From positions 1-43,149 of the forward strand of contig WQZX01000022.1 in the NCBI GenBank assembly GCA_009780515.1: 43,149 bases of DNA, read 5' to 3'. Shown here one piece after another: positions 1 to 8,269 of the stretch. The position numbers were made by a program, and so were the translations under genes. The DNA is from Nocardioidaceae bacterium (GTDB taxonomy: Bacteria > Actinomycetota > Actinomycetes > Propionibacteriales > Nocardioidaceae). The notes below the pieces were generated by a model that worked only from the letters and a program-made list of their open reading frames with translations, made no database searches and was not told the origin of the DNA. Position 1 is the stretch's first letter. Every line of letters begins with the position of its first letter.

Positions 1-226
1 TCCGGCCTCGGTCGCTGCGGCGACGCGCTGCCGCGCTCGCGGTCGAGGTGGTGCCGGGTCGGGCGCCGTTGGCGGCTTGCGGTGGGTTCGTGGTGTGCTC
101 GGTCGGTCGTGGTGGCGGGGCTGCCTACGCGGCGTCCCCGACGGCGTCCGGCCTCGGTCGCTGCGGCGACGCGCTGCCGCGCTCGCGGTCGAGGTGGTGC
201 CGGGTCGGGCGTCGTTGGCGGCTTGC
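1..226. repeat. Two direct copies of an 80-bp GC-rich intergenic repeat
   Basis: Bases 1-80 and 147-226 are nearly identical; I count one mismatch (C at 66 against T at 212). The sequence diverges just after each copy. The core GCGCTGCCGCGCTCGCGG followed by TCGAGGTGGTGCC recurs at about 40730-40760 and in a diverged form near 32920-32955. The whole stretch 1-273 holds no convincing gene: its open frames are low-complexity Arg/Ala/Gly strings created by the repeat. It lies downstream of the minus-strand glycosyltransferase that ends at 274 and may extend beyond the left edge. Confidence 0.8.
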
Positions 227-273
227 TGTGGGTTGGTGACGCGCTCTGCGCGGCGCTCCCGCCTGCGGTCGTG

Positions 274-1335
274 TCAGCGGCGCTTGGCGCCGAAGCGCCT
301 CGAGCGGGTGGGCTGCTCGGGTGGGGAGACGCGGAAGTCCTGCTTGGGACGGGCGGTGACGGCGGCGAGGGCGTCGGACCACTGCTTGGCCGCCTTCGCG
401 TCCAACGACGCGGGGGAGTGGGTGCCCTGGGTCGGGTCGGCGTGCCGGAGGAGCCCGAGGCTCTCTAGGGTCTCCACGTCGTCGAGGCGATGACGCTCGA
501 AGAGCGTCATCAGGTGCCTCTCGCGCACGTCGGCGGGGAGGTCCTTGGTGAGCAGGGCTCGCAGTGCGGCGCCGAGCCCCTCGCGGCCAGGACGCAGGGC
601 CGGCGGCTTGCCGGAGGTGACCATCGCCGACCACTTGCGGACGAACTCCTCGCCCGAGACCGACTCGTAGTGCAGCACCCCGAGTCCGGCCAGCGAGGCG
701 TCGTCGTACGGCGCGATCTCGTCGTTCTCGTCGTCGACGACGTGGTGGAGCGTGATGTGGGCGGCGATGCCCGGGCGGATGCCGGACTTCCCGCGCACGT
801 GACCGTTGAAGTACGACGAGTTCTTCGGCTGGTCGATCACGCCGAGGGCGGTCAGGAGGGCGAGGTCCTCCTCGCCGAGCAGCCGCTTGAACAGCGTCGG
901 CGGCGCCTCGGCGCGGCGCTGCGCGACCGCCTCCAGCGGGGGCAGCCAGACGACCTCCGCGCTGCGGGGGACGCCGGCGAGCGCGGCGCGGTCGAGCTGG
1001 ACCACCTCGTCGCCGTCGACGTGGAACAGCCAGGCCGCCGCCCTCACGTCGCGCAGCGCGGTGCGGACGGCGTTCGCGTTGAGCCGCTGGCGGGCGTTGA
1101 GCGCCTTCGGACGCGCGTCGTGCCACCAGGAGTCGTCGGCGGCGATGCAGGTGACGGTCGGCTGCGCGTCGAGCCACGCGCGGACCTCCGCCTGCCCCTC
1201 GCCCGCGGGGTCGTCGAGCACGATCACCATGTGGTCCGCGCCGCAGGCGAGGTTGCCGCTCACGAAGCGGCGCACGTTGGTGAGGTTGTCCTTGAGCGTG
1301 GTGACGGTGAAGACCAGGTCTCCGGCATGCGCCAT
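274..1335 (-). CDS. Glycosyltransferase family 2-like protein
   Basis: A protein of 353 residues that probably transfers a sugar from a nucleotide donor in the cytoplasm. The N-terminus (FTVTTLKDN, then IVLDDP) looks like the nucleotide-binding start of a GT-A fold. A DGDE motif in the context LFHVDGDEVVQLD, near residue 107, fits the metal-binding DXD element. The layout resembles the Glyco_tranf_2_4 type. The tail is basic (RSRRFGAKRR). The ATG at 1335 has GGAG about 9 nt upstream. It lies 34 bp downstream of the sulfotransferase-like gene on the same strand and is probably cotranscribed with it. Acceptor and donor are unknown. Confidence 0.8.
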   Translation of the reverse strand: MAHAGDLVFTVTTLKDNLTNVRRFVSGNLACGADHMVIVLDDPAGEGQAEVRAWLDAQPTVTCIAADDSWWHDARPKALNARQRLNANAVRTALRDVRAAAWLFHVDGDEVVQLDRAALAGVPRSAEVVWLPPLEAVAQRRAEAPPTLFKRLLGEEDLALLTALGVIDQPKNSSYFNGHVRGKSGIRPGIAAHITLHHVVDDENDEIAPYDDASLAGLGVLHYESVSGEEFVRKWSAMVTSGKPPALRPGREGLGAALRALLTKDLPADVRERHLMTLFERHRLDDVETLESLGLLRHADPTQGTHSPASLDAKAAKQWSDALAAVTARPKQDFRVSPPEQPTRSRRFGAKRR

Positions 1336-1369
1336 GGCTGCGTCTCCTCGGTTTCCTCGGTAGGGCCGG

Positions 1370-2584
1370 TCAGCGCCGGCGTGCGCGACGATAGCCGCTG
1401 AGCAGGAGGCGTCCGAGCCGGCTGGAGCCGAGCCGGCGCACGAGCTTCTCGCGCAGCCGGTACGTCGGACGCAGGTAGGCCTTCTCGAGCGCCCGCTCGG
1501 CCTCGCGGAGCCGCTCGTGGAGGTGGTCGACCTCGTGCCGCGTCGCCGCGGAGTCGGTCAGCAGCGCACCGATCGCGGCGATGGCGGCCTCGGTGACTTC
1601 CTGCTCCTCCGGCGCGTCCGGGTCGGCCCAGGTGGCGGGGCTCGGTGCGCCGGCGGTGCCGCGCAGGTCGGCGAGGTCGCCGACGACGTCGTACCGGCGC
1701 GCGGCGAGCTCCTCGCACCACGCGTCCTGCACGCCCTGGACCCAGGGCAGCAGTCGCGTCGGCACCGACAGCCGCGGCGAGGTCGTACGACGGGACAGGG
1801 TCTGGTGGGCGAGCAGCTCGCGGACGAGGGGGCGGTAGTCGGCGGGCGGGAGGTCGGCGTTGACGGCCTGGTTGATCCGGCGGATGAGCGCGGTCTCGGG
1901 CACCCCGAGCGAGGGGTTGGAACGGTCGGTGCCGAGCTCCAGGTCGACGTCGGCGAGACCGAAGGCCGCCAGGAACCGCTCCCAGAGCAGGCCGGGCGGC
2001 GAGCCGGGCCGGGGGACGGTCACGAGGTGCACCTGCTCGGGCGGGACGTCGGCCGCCCAGCGCGCGAGGATGTCGGGGATCTCCTGGACGCCCCAGAACC
2101 ACGAACCGATGCGCGTCGCCCGCTCGGGGTCGGCGACCTGCTCCAGGAAGCGCTCGTAGGACAGCGTCGCGCGGTGCTTGACGTTCTCCTGCCACTCGGC
2201 GGGGATCTGGCGCTCGAGGTCGCGCACGGACAGCACGACGTGCACCTCCGCGCCCTCGTCGCGGCCGAGCGAGGCGAGCGCGCGCTCGACCTGGGCCCGA
2301 CCGGCGCGGGCGAGGATCTCGTGGCTGATGATCACCGTGTGAGCGCCGGGCGCGGACCGCACCTGTTCGGCCAGCCGGTCCCACGCGCCGATCGCCTGCT
2401 CCTCGAGGCCGCCCCAGGGCAGCTGCATCAGGTCAAGGGCCGCCAGGAAGTGCGAGTCGAAGCGCTCGGCCGGGTAGAGGATGCCGGCGTGGCGCAGCCG
2501 ACGCTGGTTGTGGAACAGCACGTCCTGCAGGTAGGAGGTGCCGGTCTTCGGCGTGCCGACGTGCAGCAGGATGCGGCGGCTCAC
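1370..2584 (-). CDS. Sulfotransferase-like protein (KTGT P-loop type)
   Basis: A 404-residue protein that starts at a GTG. Near the N-terminus HVGTPKTGTSYLQ matches the 5'-phosphosulfate-binding loop of PAPS-dependent sulfotransferases, so it probably moves sulfate from PAPS to a sugar or other surface acceptor. A second element, VVLSVRDLERQIPAEWQ, sits where the 3'-phosphate-binding RD...S segment is expected, but Pro-Ala replaces the usual Ser. The C-terminal half carries the motif RYDVVGDLADL, shared with the other copies in this window, and ends in a charged helical, coiled-coil-like tail. Its GTG overlaps the TGA of the upstream gene in a GTGA junction, so translation is coupled to the protein encoded at 2581-3657. 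Substrate unknown. Confidence 0.82.
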   Translation of the reverse strand: MSRRILLHVGTPKTGTSYLQDVLFHNQRRLRHAGILYPAERFDSHFLAALDLMQLPWGGLEEQAIGAWDRLAEQVRSAPGAHTVIISHEILARAGRAQVERALASLGRDEGAEVHVVLSVRDLERQIPAEWQENVKHRATLSYERFLEQVADPERATRIGSWFWGVQEIPDILARWAADVPPEQVHLVTVPRPGSPPGLLWERFLAAFGLADVDLELGTDRSNPSLGVPETALIRRINQAVNADLPPADYRPLVRELLAHQTLSRRTTSPRLSVPTRLLPWVQGVQDAWCEELAARRYDVVGDLADLRGTAGAPSPATWADPDAPEEQEVTEAAIAAIGALLTDSAATRHEVDHLHERLREAERALEKAYLRPTYRLREKLVRRLGSSRLGRLLLSGYRRARRR

Positions 2585-3657
2585 CGGGACACTCCTTCGA
2601 TCGGTTCGAGCAGCAGGTCGATCGCCCGGTCGAGAACCGCACGGTCGGTCGGGAACGCGGTCGGCTGCGGTGCCGGTGACGGGAGCAGCGCGTCCAGCGA
2701 GCCGAGCACAGGGTAGCCCTTGGCCGCGAGGGCGGACCGCTGCCCGTCGGCGTACGACGCCAGCAGGTCCTGCCAGCGTGACGGGAGCGTCACGGGCCCG
2801 GTGGCGCGGGTCGCGCGGGGCAGCAGATGGTGCAGCAGCAGGTGGCGCCGACGCTCCGGCCCGGTCAGCACCCCGAGCGGACGGCCGACCCAGCGGGCCA
2901 GCTCCACGGCGGTCGGATCGACGGGCGGCGGTGCGGGGAGCCGGCGTACCCGCGCGGTGTCCAGCGCGATCACGGTGTGGCGCGGTCCGACCTCCTCGGC
3001 CACCCTGCCCGCGGTGCGGGCGAGGTCGAGCGGACGCGGGAGGTGACCCTCGGTGACGCGCTCGCCCAGCCACGCCCGCAGGCCGAGCCGGCCGCCGGAG
3101 ACCGCGTGGTCGGCCCACGCGTGGACCGTCAGGGTGACGAGGTCCGCGCCGAGGACGAGGGTCCGTCGGCCCGTCCGGCCCCGGCGGAGACGCTGCTGTG
3201 CGGCGGTGAGGTACGCCGTCGCCCAGGGGTCGCCGACCATGCGCCAGCCGCGCACGAGCGGCAGCGGACGGCGTACGGGCTCCTCCGCCAGGGCCGCGAG
3301 GAAGCGGGCGAGCGGGCCGGACACGACCGGCAGCAGGTCGCGGGCCGGCAGGTCGGCGGGGTCGACGGCGGGTGGTCCGAACGGCCGTGGCGTCTCGTCG
3401 GCCAGCGGCAGGTCGCCGCGGTTGCGGTCGGTGATGCCGCCGCGCAGCAGCGCCGCCGTCACCGAGCCCGGTACCGGGCGGCCGCCGGCGGCGGCGTTGA
3501 CCCTGCGCAGTGCCTCGAGCTGCTGCGCGGCGGGGAAGAACGGCAGGCTGGGCTCGGCCGGTGCGGCCCACTCGGCCCACGGAGTGGTGGCGCCGTCCTG
3601 CAGCGCGGCAAGCCACCCCCAGGCACGCTGAGAGGCCTGGGAGTCGGGTCGCTGCAC
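2581..3657 (-). CDS. Sulfotransferase-related protein lacking the PAPS P-loop (possible pseudoenzyme)
   Basis: A 358-residue protein of no family I can name from memory. By eye its second half lines up with the sulfotransferase-like protein encoded next to it. The segment TLVLGADLVTLTVHAW parallels VVLSVRDLERQIPAEW. LPSRWQDLLASYADGQ, followed by GYPVLGSLDALL, parallels PTRLLPWVQGVQDAWC followed by RYDVVGDLADL. The first 130 residues contain no KTGT loop, and the RD pair of the 3'-phosphate element reads AD. It may therefore be a catalytically dead partner or regulator of the coupled enzyme. The GTG start at 3657 is preceded by TACCCT and 7 nt, which fits a leaderless transcript. Homology is inferred by eye and needs a profile comparison. 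Confidence 0.65.
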   Translation of the reverse strand: MQRPDSQASQRAWGWLAALQDGATTPWAEWAAPAEPSLPFFPAAQQLEALRRVNAAAGGRPVPGSVTAALLRGGITDRNRGDLPLADETPRPFGPPAVDPADLPARDLLPVVSGPLARFLAALAEEPVRRPLPLVRGWRMVGDPWATAYLTAAQQRLRRGRTGRRTLVLGADLVTLTVHAWADHAVSGGRLGLRAWLGERVTEGHLPRPLDLARTAGRVAEEVGPRHTVIALDTARVRRLPAPPPVDPTAVELARWVGRPLGVLTGPERRRHLLLHHLLPRATRATGPVTLPSRWQDLLASYADGQRSALAAKGYPVLGSLDALLPSPAPQPTAFPTDRAVLDRAIDLLLEPIEGVSR

Positions 3658-3664
3658 GCGCCCA

Positions 3665-3674
3665 AGGGTATTCT
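3665..3674. promoter_or_regulatory. Overlapping divergent -10 elements
   Basis: On the minus strand TACCCT (3670 to 3665) lies 7 nt before the GTG at 3657, the layout of a leaderless actinobacterial promoter. On the plus strand TATTCT (3669-3674) would start a short leader of about 27 nt for the gene at 3708. The two hexamers overlap by two bases, so the promoters should exclude each other. Confidence 0.5.
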
Positions 3675-3707
3675 GTCGACTCGCTCGTCCGTCGTCAGGA
3701 AGGTCCG

Positions 3708-5057
3708 TTGCGCACCGTGGCGCCCACTCCCCAGACCGGCCGACACGTCGTGGTCCTCCACGTCGGTGCGATGAAGACCGGCACGACCTACCTCCAGGGC
3801 AAGGCCTACGCCAACGAGGACGCGCTGTCCGCGGCGGGCGTCGACATGGCCGGCCGGCGCTGGGGCGAGCAGGTATGGGGCGTCCAGGAGCTGCTCGGCA
3901 TGGGGCGCACCGACCCCGAGCTCGCCAAGCGCAACGCCGGCGCGTGGGACCGTCTCGCCGAGAAGATGCGGACCGCGACCCACCGCGTGTCGCTGCTGAC
4001 CATGGAGTTCCTGGCCTTCGCCGACAGGCGTCAGGCGCAGCACGCGGTCGAGACGCTCGAGGGCTGCGACGTCCGCGTCGTGCTCACCGTCCGCGACACG
4101 GCGGCCGTCGTTCCGGCCCTCTGGCAGACCACCGTCACCAGCGGCGGTACGACGCCCTGGCCGCGCTTCCGTGCCGCCTTCCGCCTCGCCACGCGGGGCC
4201 GTGGCAGGGGAGCGGCCGTGCTGAGCCGCCTCGGCGCCTCGAGCGCGCTGCGCTTCGAGGAGGCCGTCAACATCGCGCGGATGCTCGACGTGTGGACCTC
4301 CGTCCTGCCGCCCGAGCAGGTCCACGTGGTCGTGGTGCCCGGCCCGGACGCGCCGCGCGACCGGCTGTGGCGGCTGTTCTGCGAGGTGCTCGAGATCGAC
4401 CCCGACGTCGCCGACGCCGAGGGCGACAACCCCAACGAGTCGCTGGGCTATGCCTCGGCCGAGCTGGTCCGCCGGGTCAACGCCGCGATCGAGGTCGAGC
4501 ACATGCGCCACCAGGCGGTGGTCAAGAACGACCTCGGCCACCACACCCTCGGCAACCGTCGCGGCATCGAGGAGCGCGCGCGGCTCGACCGGCCGACGCT
4601 CCGGGCGGCCCTGCGCTGGAACGACACCGTTCGCCGCGCGATCCGCCGCTCGGGCGTGGTCGTGCACGGCGACCTGGCCGACCTGCCGGTCGAGCCGCTG
4701 CCGGGCCACTCGGTGGAGGACCGCCACGTCACGCCCAGCGACGACGAGATCCTCGAGGCGGCCGCGGCCGGGCTCGCGCGCCTCGTCCGGCTCACCCGCC
4801 GGCGCACCAAGCGGCTGATGCGGCCGGCGCGCGCCCGCGAGTTCCGGCAGGCGCTCGCGGACCAGGTCGTCGGCGCCGAGGGCTGGGCCGACGCGGAGGA
4901 TCCGGTCGGTGCGGCGGTCGCCGACCTCGTCGTCTACTCACGCGGCCTCATCGAGCTGCGCGACGTACGCGACCGACGCAAGCGCCAGGAGCAGCGCGAG
5001 GCGCGTCGCCGGCGACGCGAGGCGAAGAAATCTGCATCTTCTCGGCGTGTCGAGTAG
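3708..5057 (+). CDS. Sulfotransferase-like protein (KTGT P-loop type)
   Basis: About 449 residues. [15 protein letters not shown] near residue 20 matches the 5'-PAPS-binding loop of sulfotransferases. VVLTVRDTAAVVPALWQ occupies the place of the 3'-phosphate site, again with Pro-Ala instead of Ser. The family's C-terminal motif appears as VVVHGDLADL. The last 60 residues are strongly basic and charged (KRQEQREARRRRREAKK), perhaps a nucleic-acid, membrane-surface or coiled-coil tail. I chose the TTG at 3708, with AGGAAGG 4 nt upstream. A GTG at 3717 is an equally possible start with a longer spacer. It diverges from the coupled pair at 1370-3657, which suggests a joint role in sulfating a surface compound. 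Confidence 0.78.
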   Translation: MRTVAPTPQTGRHVVVLHVGAMKTGTTYLQGKAYANEDALSAAGVDMAGRRWGEQVWGVQELLGMGRTDPELAKRNAGAWDRLAEKMRTATHRVSLLTMEFLAFADRRQAQHAVETLEGCDVRVVLTVRDTAAVVPALWQTTVTSGGTTPWPRFRAAFRLATRGRGRGAAVLSRLGASSALRFEEAVNIARMLDVWTSVLPPEQVHVVVVPGPDAPRDRLWRLFCEVLEIDPDVADAEGDNPNESLGYASAELVRRVNAAIEVEHMRHQAVVKNDLGHHTLGNRRGIEERARLDRPTLRAALRWNDTVRRAIRRSGVVVHGDLADLPVEPLPGHSVEDRHVTPSDDEILEAAAAGLARLVRLTRRRTKRLMRPARAREFRQALADQVVGAEGWADAEDPVGAAVADLVVYSRGLIELRDVRDRRKRQEQREARRRRREAKKSASSRRVE

Positions 5058-5088
5058 AAATTACACGATTGTAGTTACTCGGAAAACC

Positions 5089-5150
5089 TTCACAACCACC
5101 TGTGACTGATGTGAAAGTTGCTTCTCGTGTGAATCCTTCCCCTCACACGA
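5089..5150 (+). promoter_or_regulatory. Clustered TCACA/TGTGA dyads upstream of the amidase gene
   Basis: The 108-bp gap before 5166 is AT-richer than its surroundings. TCACA (5090-5094) and TGTGA (5101-5105) form a dyad with a 6-bp spacer. TTCACA (5089-5094) also pairs with TGTGAA (5110-5115). TCGTGTGA (5125-5132) and TCACACGA (5143-5150) are a perfect 8-bp inverted repeat with a 10-nt loop that ends just before the ribosome-binding site. These are candidate operators, or an RNA hairpin controlling translation. Confidence 0.5.
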
Positions 5151-5165
5151 TGGAGCAGAACGATC

Positions 5166-7310
5166 ATGTCCGAGCAGCCCTCGTCGCGCGCGCTGCGCGC
5201 CAGGTTCATCACCGTGTGCCAGCAGGTCCTGGCCCTCGCCGCGGTCCTCGCGGTCCTCACGCCCGCCGCACGCACCGTCACCATGGACGTCCGGCCGATG
5301 CCGCTGGGCGGTCACGCCTCTGCGGCGGCGGTCTCCGGCGGCGGCACGGCGGGCCTGGCGGCGTACGTCCGGTCGTCCACCGCGGCGATCGCGGTCCCGA
5401 CCGCACCGGTGACCCCCACCGTCAAGAGCTACCAGCTCACCGCGCCGCGGGGAGCGCGCCTCGCCCCCGGAGCGATCCGCGTCACCACCCGCCGTACGAC
5501 GCAGGGCTCGCAGATCACGACGCGGTCCCTCCCGGTCAAGGGGTACGGCGGGGTCGGCGTCACCTGGGCGCACGCGAACGCCGCCGTGCCGCAGTCCGCG
5601 ATCACCCTCGACGCGCGCACCCTGAAGGCCGGCAGGTGGTCGGCCTGGAGCACGATCGGCTACGACGCCGACCAGGGCCCGGACGCCGGCACGGCCGAGG
5701 CCCGTCACGAGCGCCCGGGCACCGACCTGCTCATGGTCGGGCACGTCCAGCGCGTGCAGGTGCGGGTCGACTCCAGGCAGGCCGCTCCCGCCGACATGCA
5801 GGTCGCGGTGGTCGACCCGGGGACGCCGAAGGCCACGCGCATGGAGCGCCCCGCGCTGAACACCGCCGACCTCGCCGCGAGCCCGTCCGGGGGCCGGCTG
5901 ATGCGCACGACCACGACGACGGCCACCGAGACGCCCGGCTACACCGCGCCCCCGAAGGTCACGCCGGAGCCGAAGATCTACACCCGCGCCCAGTGGGGGG
6001 CGAACGAGGCGTGGCGCGACAAGCCCTCGCTGCACTACGGCGACGTCCAGGCCGGCTTCATCCACCACACGGTCCAGGCGAACAACTACACGCGGGCCGA
6101 GGTGCCGGCCATGATCCGCGCCGATTACTACTACCACACCCATACCCGGGGCTGGAGCGACATCGGCTACAACTACCTGATCGACCGGTTCGGTCGCATC
6201 TGGGAGGGTCGCTACGGCGGCATCACCCGCGACCCCGTCGGCGCGCACACCCTCGGCTACAACAGCGACTCGTTCGCCGCGTCCGCGATCGGCAACTACC
6301 AGATCACCAGGCCCTCGGCGGCCATGGTGAAGGCCTACGCCTCGTTGTTCGCGTGGAAGCTGTCGCTGGCCGGCATCAGCGCCACCGCGACGCACCAGTA
6401 CGTCACCTCGCGCTACTTCAACGCGATCAACGGTCACCGCGACGCGGGCCAGACGCTCTGCCCGGGCCAGTACCTCTACGCCAAGATCCCGCAGATCCGG
6501 CAGATGGCCAAGGCGGACCAGGCCTCGTGGGCCGGGCGCAACCTGCAGTCCAACCTCGTCGGCAGCGCCGGACCCGACATCGTCGTGCGGCGCACCACCG
6601 ACGGCGAGGGCTTCATCCTGCCGATCAACGTCAGCTCGGCCGGCGTACCGACGCTCGGCAAGGCGGTCGACACCGGGATCGACCTCAGCGGCGCCACGAC
6701 CGTGCTGCGGGTGGGCGACTGGGACCGCGACGGGTACGGCGACCTGGTGGTGCGCCGCAAGGCGGACCCGCAGGACCTCTACCTCTACCGGGGCATGGGC
6801 AACGGCCACTTCGCCGCGCCGATCCTGATCTCCAGCGCCATGAAGGGCATCCAGATGCTGACCGCCGTCGGTGACTTCACCGGCGACGGCTACCCCGACC
6901 TCATGGGCGAGACCAGCACCGGCGCCATGGAGATCTTCCCGGGCCGCGGGACCAACGGCGTCGGCGCCGGCTACGCGGCGTACCCGCACATCCCGGTGCG
7001 CAAGATGCTCGGGGTCGGCCGGTGGAACGCCGACGGCGCCCCCGACGTCATCGTCCGTACGACGAGCAGCGCGCTGACCGCCTACTACGGCAACGGCCCC
7101 GGCGGACTGGTCGGGCACCAGGCGCTCTCGCTCGACACCTCGCCGTACAACCAGATGGTCGCGGTCGCGTCGGCCAACTCCGACGGCCACACCGACCTCG
7201 TCGCGCGGGACGCGAGCGGACGCCTGTACGTCCTCCCGGGCACGACGAGCGCGAAGTTCAAGCCGCGCATCAAGCTCGGCTACGCGAAGGGGTACAACCT
7301 GTTCGGCTAG
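5166..7310 (+). CDS. Secreted PGRP-type N-acetylmuramoyl-L-alanine amidase with FG-GAP repeats
   Basis: A 714-residue exported protein. A signal-type segment (LALAAVLAVLTPAA) is at about residues 22-36. The amidase_2/PGRP domain spans roughly residues 270-450, starting at YTRAQWGAN. The zinc ligands seem intact: the HH pair at 300-301 (FIHHTV), His424 in NGHRD and Cys432 in TLCPG. Such enzymes cut the bond between MurNAc and L-Ala in peptidoglycan. From about residue 514, four FG-GAP/VCBS-like units follow, with cores such as GDWDRDGYGDL and GDFTGDGYPDL. These are Asp/Gly calcium-binding blades that may attach the enzyme to a surface polymer. The ATG has GGAG 10 nt upstream. The position between the sulfotransferase cluster and the mannose genes suggests wall remodelling. 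Confidence 0.92.
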   Translation: MSEQPSSRALRARFITVCQQVLALAAVLAVLTPAARTVTMDVRPMPLGGHASAAAVSGGGTAGLAAYVRSSTAAIAVPTAPVTPTVKSYQLTAPRGARLAPGAIRVTTRRTTQGSQITTRSLPVKGYGGVGVTWAHANAAVPQSAITLDARTLKAGRWSAWSTIGYDADQGPDAGTAEARHERPGTDLLMVGHVQRVQVRVDSRQAAPADMQVAVVDPGTPKATRMERPALNTADLAASPSGGRLMRTTTTTATETPGYTAPPKVTPEPKIYTRAQWGANEAWRDKPSLHYGDVQAGFIHHTVQANNYTRAEVPAMIRADYYYHTHTRGWSDIGYNYLIDRFGRIWEGRYGGITRDPVGAHTLGYNSDSFAASAIGNYQITRPSAAMVKAYASLFAWKLSLAGISATATHQYVTSRYFNAINGHRDAGQTLCPGQYLYAKIPQIRQMAKADQASWAGRNLQSNLVGSAGPDIVVRRTTDGEGFILPINVSSAGVPTLGKAVDTGIDLSGATTVLRVGDWDRDGYGDLVVRRKADPQDLYLYRGMGNGHFAAPILISSAMKGIQMLTAVGDFTGDGYPDLMGETSTGAMEIFPGRGTNGVGAGYAAYPHIPVRKMLGVGRWNADGAPDVIVRTTSSALTAYYGNGPGGLVGHQALSLDTSPYNQMVAVASANSDGHTDLVARDASGRLYVLPGTTSAKFKPRIKLGYAKGYNLFG

Positions 7311-7322
7311 ACCGACATGTCA

Positions 7323-7336
7323 CAGGACCGGTCCTG
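7323..7336. terminator. Palindrome between convergent genes
   Basis: CAGGACCGGTCCTG is a perfect 14-bp palindrome in the 31-bp gap between two convergent stop codons. It may act as a bidirectional terminator. There is no T-run, so the call is tentative. Confidence 0.4.
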
Positions 7337-7341
7337 GTCGC

Positions 7342-8073
7342 TCAGGCAGGGAAGCGGTCCGTGGCGCGCTCGGCGATGTTGATCGCCTCGAGCCGCTGCG
7401 GGTCGGCCCGGGCGACCAGGACCAGGGAGCCGCCGCGCACGAGCGGCTCGAGGAAGGTCGCGAGCCCCGGTGGGGAAGCCGGGTTCGCGGTCGACAGGAG
7501 GCGGCCGCCGTCGGTGAGGAGACTCCCGGCGGCGGCCGCTCCGATCAGCGCCTCCTGGCTGCTCGTCCGCCCGTCGAGCGCGGTCGCATCGTCCGCGCCG
7601 ACCGGCGGGTCGTAGGGCACGAAGGCGTCCGGCTGGCTCCAGATCTCCACGCCGACGTCGTGCACGCCGCCCGGCACCGGATCGGCGAACCGCACGCCCA
7701 GCGGCAGCAGCGAGCACGCCAGGACCTCGACGGAGCCGGCCACAGGTGCCCAGGCGTCGAGACCGCCGGGTCCGCACACGACGGCCTGCGGGGCGTCGGA
7801 GTCGGTGAGGACCAGGCCCGCGGTCCAGGCCGCGCCGAGGAACACCGTGGACATCCAGTGCGGCGGCAGGTCCACGCGGATCGTGTCGCCGCGCTCGAGA
7901 CCGAGCTCGTCGACCAGCAGCGACCCCGCCTTCGCCACCCAGTTGGCGTACGTCGTCACCGACAGCTCGACCCGCTCACCGGTCGTGTCGTCGTAGAACG
8001 TGACGAGCGGGCGGCCGGCGTCGTGACGGAGCCGCTCGGCGAGGACGTCGGCGAACGTGGAGTGTGGGGACAT
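7342..8073 (-). CDS. TIGR03089 family protein
   Basis: A 243-residue protein that resembles the N-terminal part of AMP-binding (acyl-CoA synthetase-like) enzymes: FADVLAERLRHD, then PLVTFYDDTTGER, and a central FLGAAWTAGLVL segment. It fits the actinobacterial TIGR03089 family, which stays beside the mannose/F420 locus (compare Rv3268). It lacks the C-terminal AMP-binding lobe, so it is unlikely to be a complete ligase, and its function is unknown. The ATG at 8073 follows TAGGGT and 6 nt, consistent with a leaderless mRNA. Transcription diverges from manC across the inverted repeat at 8096-8255. Confidence 0.82.
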   Translation of the reverse strand: MSPHSTFADVLAERLRHDAGRPLVTFYDDTTGERVELSVTTYANWVAKAGSLLVDELGLERGDTIRVDLPPHWMSTVFLGAAWTAGLVLTDSDAPQAVVCGPGGLDAWAPVAGSVEVLACSLLPLGVRFADPVPGGVHDVGVEIWSQPDAFVPYDPPVGADDATALDGRTSSQEALIGAAAAGSLLTDGGRLLSTANPASPPGLATFLEPLVRGGSLVLVARADPQRLEAINIAERATDRFPA

Positions 8074-8079
8074 GGCCCG

Positions 8080-8085
8080 ACCCTA
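8080..8085 (-). promoter_or_regulatory. -10 element of the TIGR03089 gene (leaderless)
   Basis: The minus strand reads TAGGGT, 6 nt, ATG (8073). This matches TANNNT at the spacing expected when transcription begins at the start codon. Confidence 0.55.
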
Positions 8086-8095
8086 CGGGCGCGCC

Positions 8096-8255
8096 GACTG
8101 GTTCCACCGATCCCTCGCTACTGCGCGACACCACACGGGCGCGCTGGCGGCGTTGGGCACGCTCGATGGTGCAACCAGACCGCCGTCGCGCGCCCGCCTT
8201 GCCATCACGCCCGTCTGGTGCCGCGCAGCTCATGCGAGGGATCGGTGGCTCCAGG
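8096..8255. repeat. Long imperfect inverted repeat filling a divergent promoter region
   Basis: CCACCGATCCCTCGC (8104-8118) is perfectly inverted at 8234-8248. Further in, the 20-mer at 8122-8141 matches the reverse complement of 8208-8227 at 18 of 20 positions. The flanking TGG and later GGC blocks also correspond, so the arms run for about 50-60 bp each. Each arm covers the expected -35 region of one divergent promoter. It could be a shared operator or a mobile-element-like palindrome. Confidence 0.85.
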
Positions 8256-8256
8256 C

Positions 8257-8262
8257 TAAGGT
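8257..8262 (+). promoter_or_regulatory. -10 element of manC (leaderless)
   Basis: TAAGGT followed by 7 nt and the ATG at 8270. No ribosome-binding site is visible, which fits a leaderless transcript. Confidence 0.6.
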
Positions 8263-8269
8263 CTGCGCC

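Noticed and set aside
77..493. Arg/Ala-rich reading frames at the left end
   Set aside because: They are formed by the intergenic repeat and the antisense of the glycosyltransferase gene. Their composition is what high-GC shadow frames produce.
1370..3616. A single 748-residue fusion of the sulfotransferase and an upstream Arg/Pro-rich region
   Set aside because: The upstream part is the wrong frame of the real gene at 2581-3657. The sulfotransferase homology starts at the GTG at 2584.
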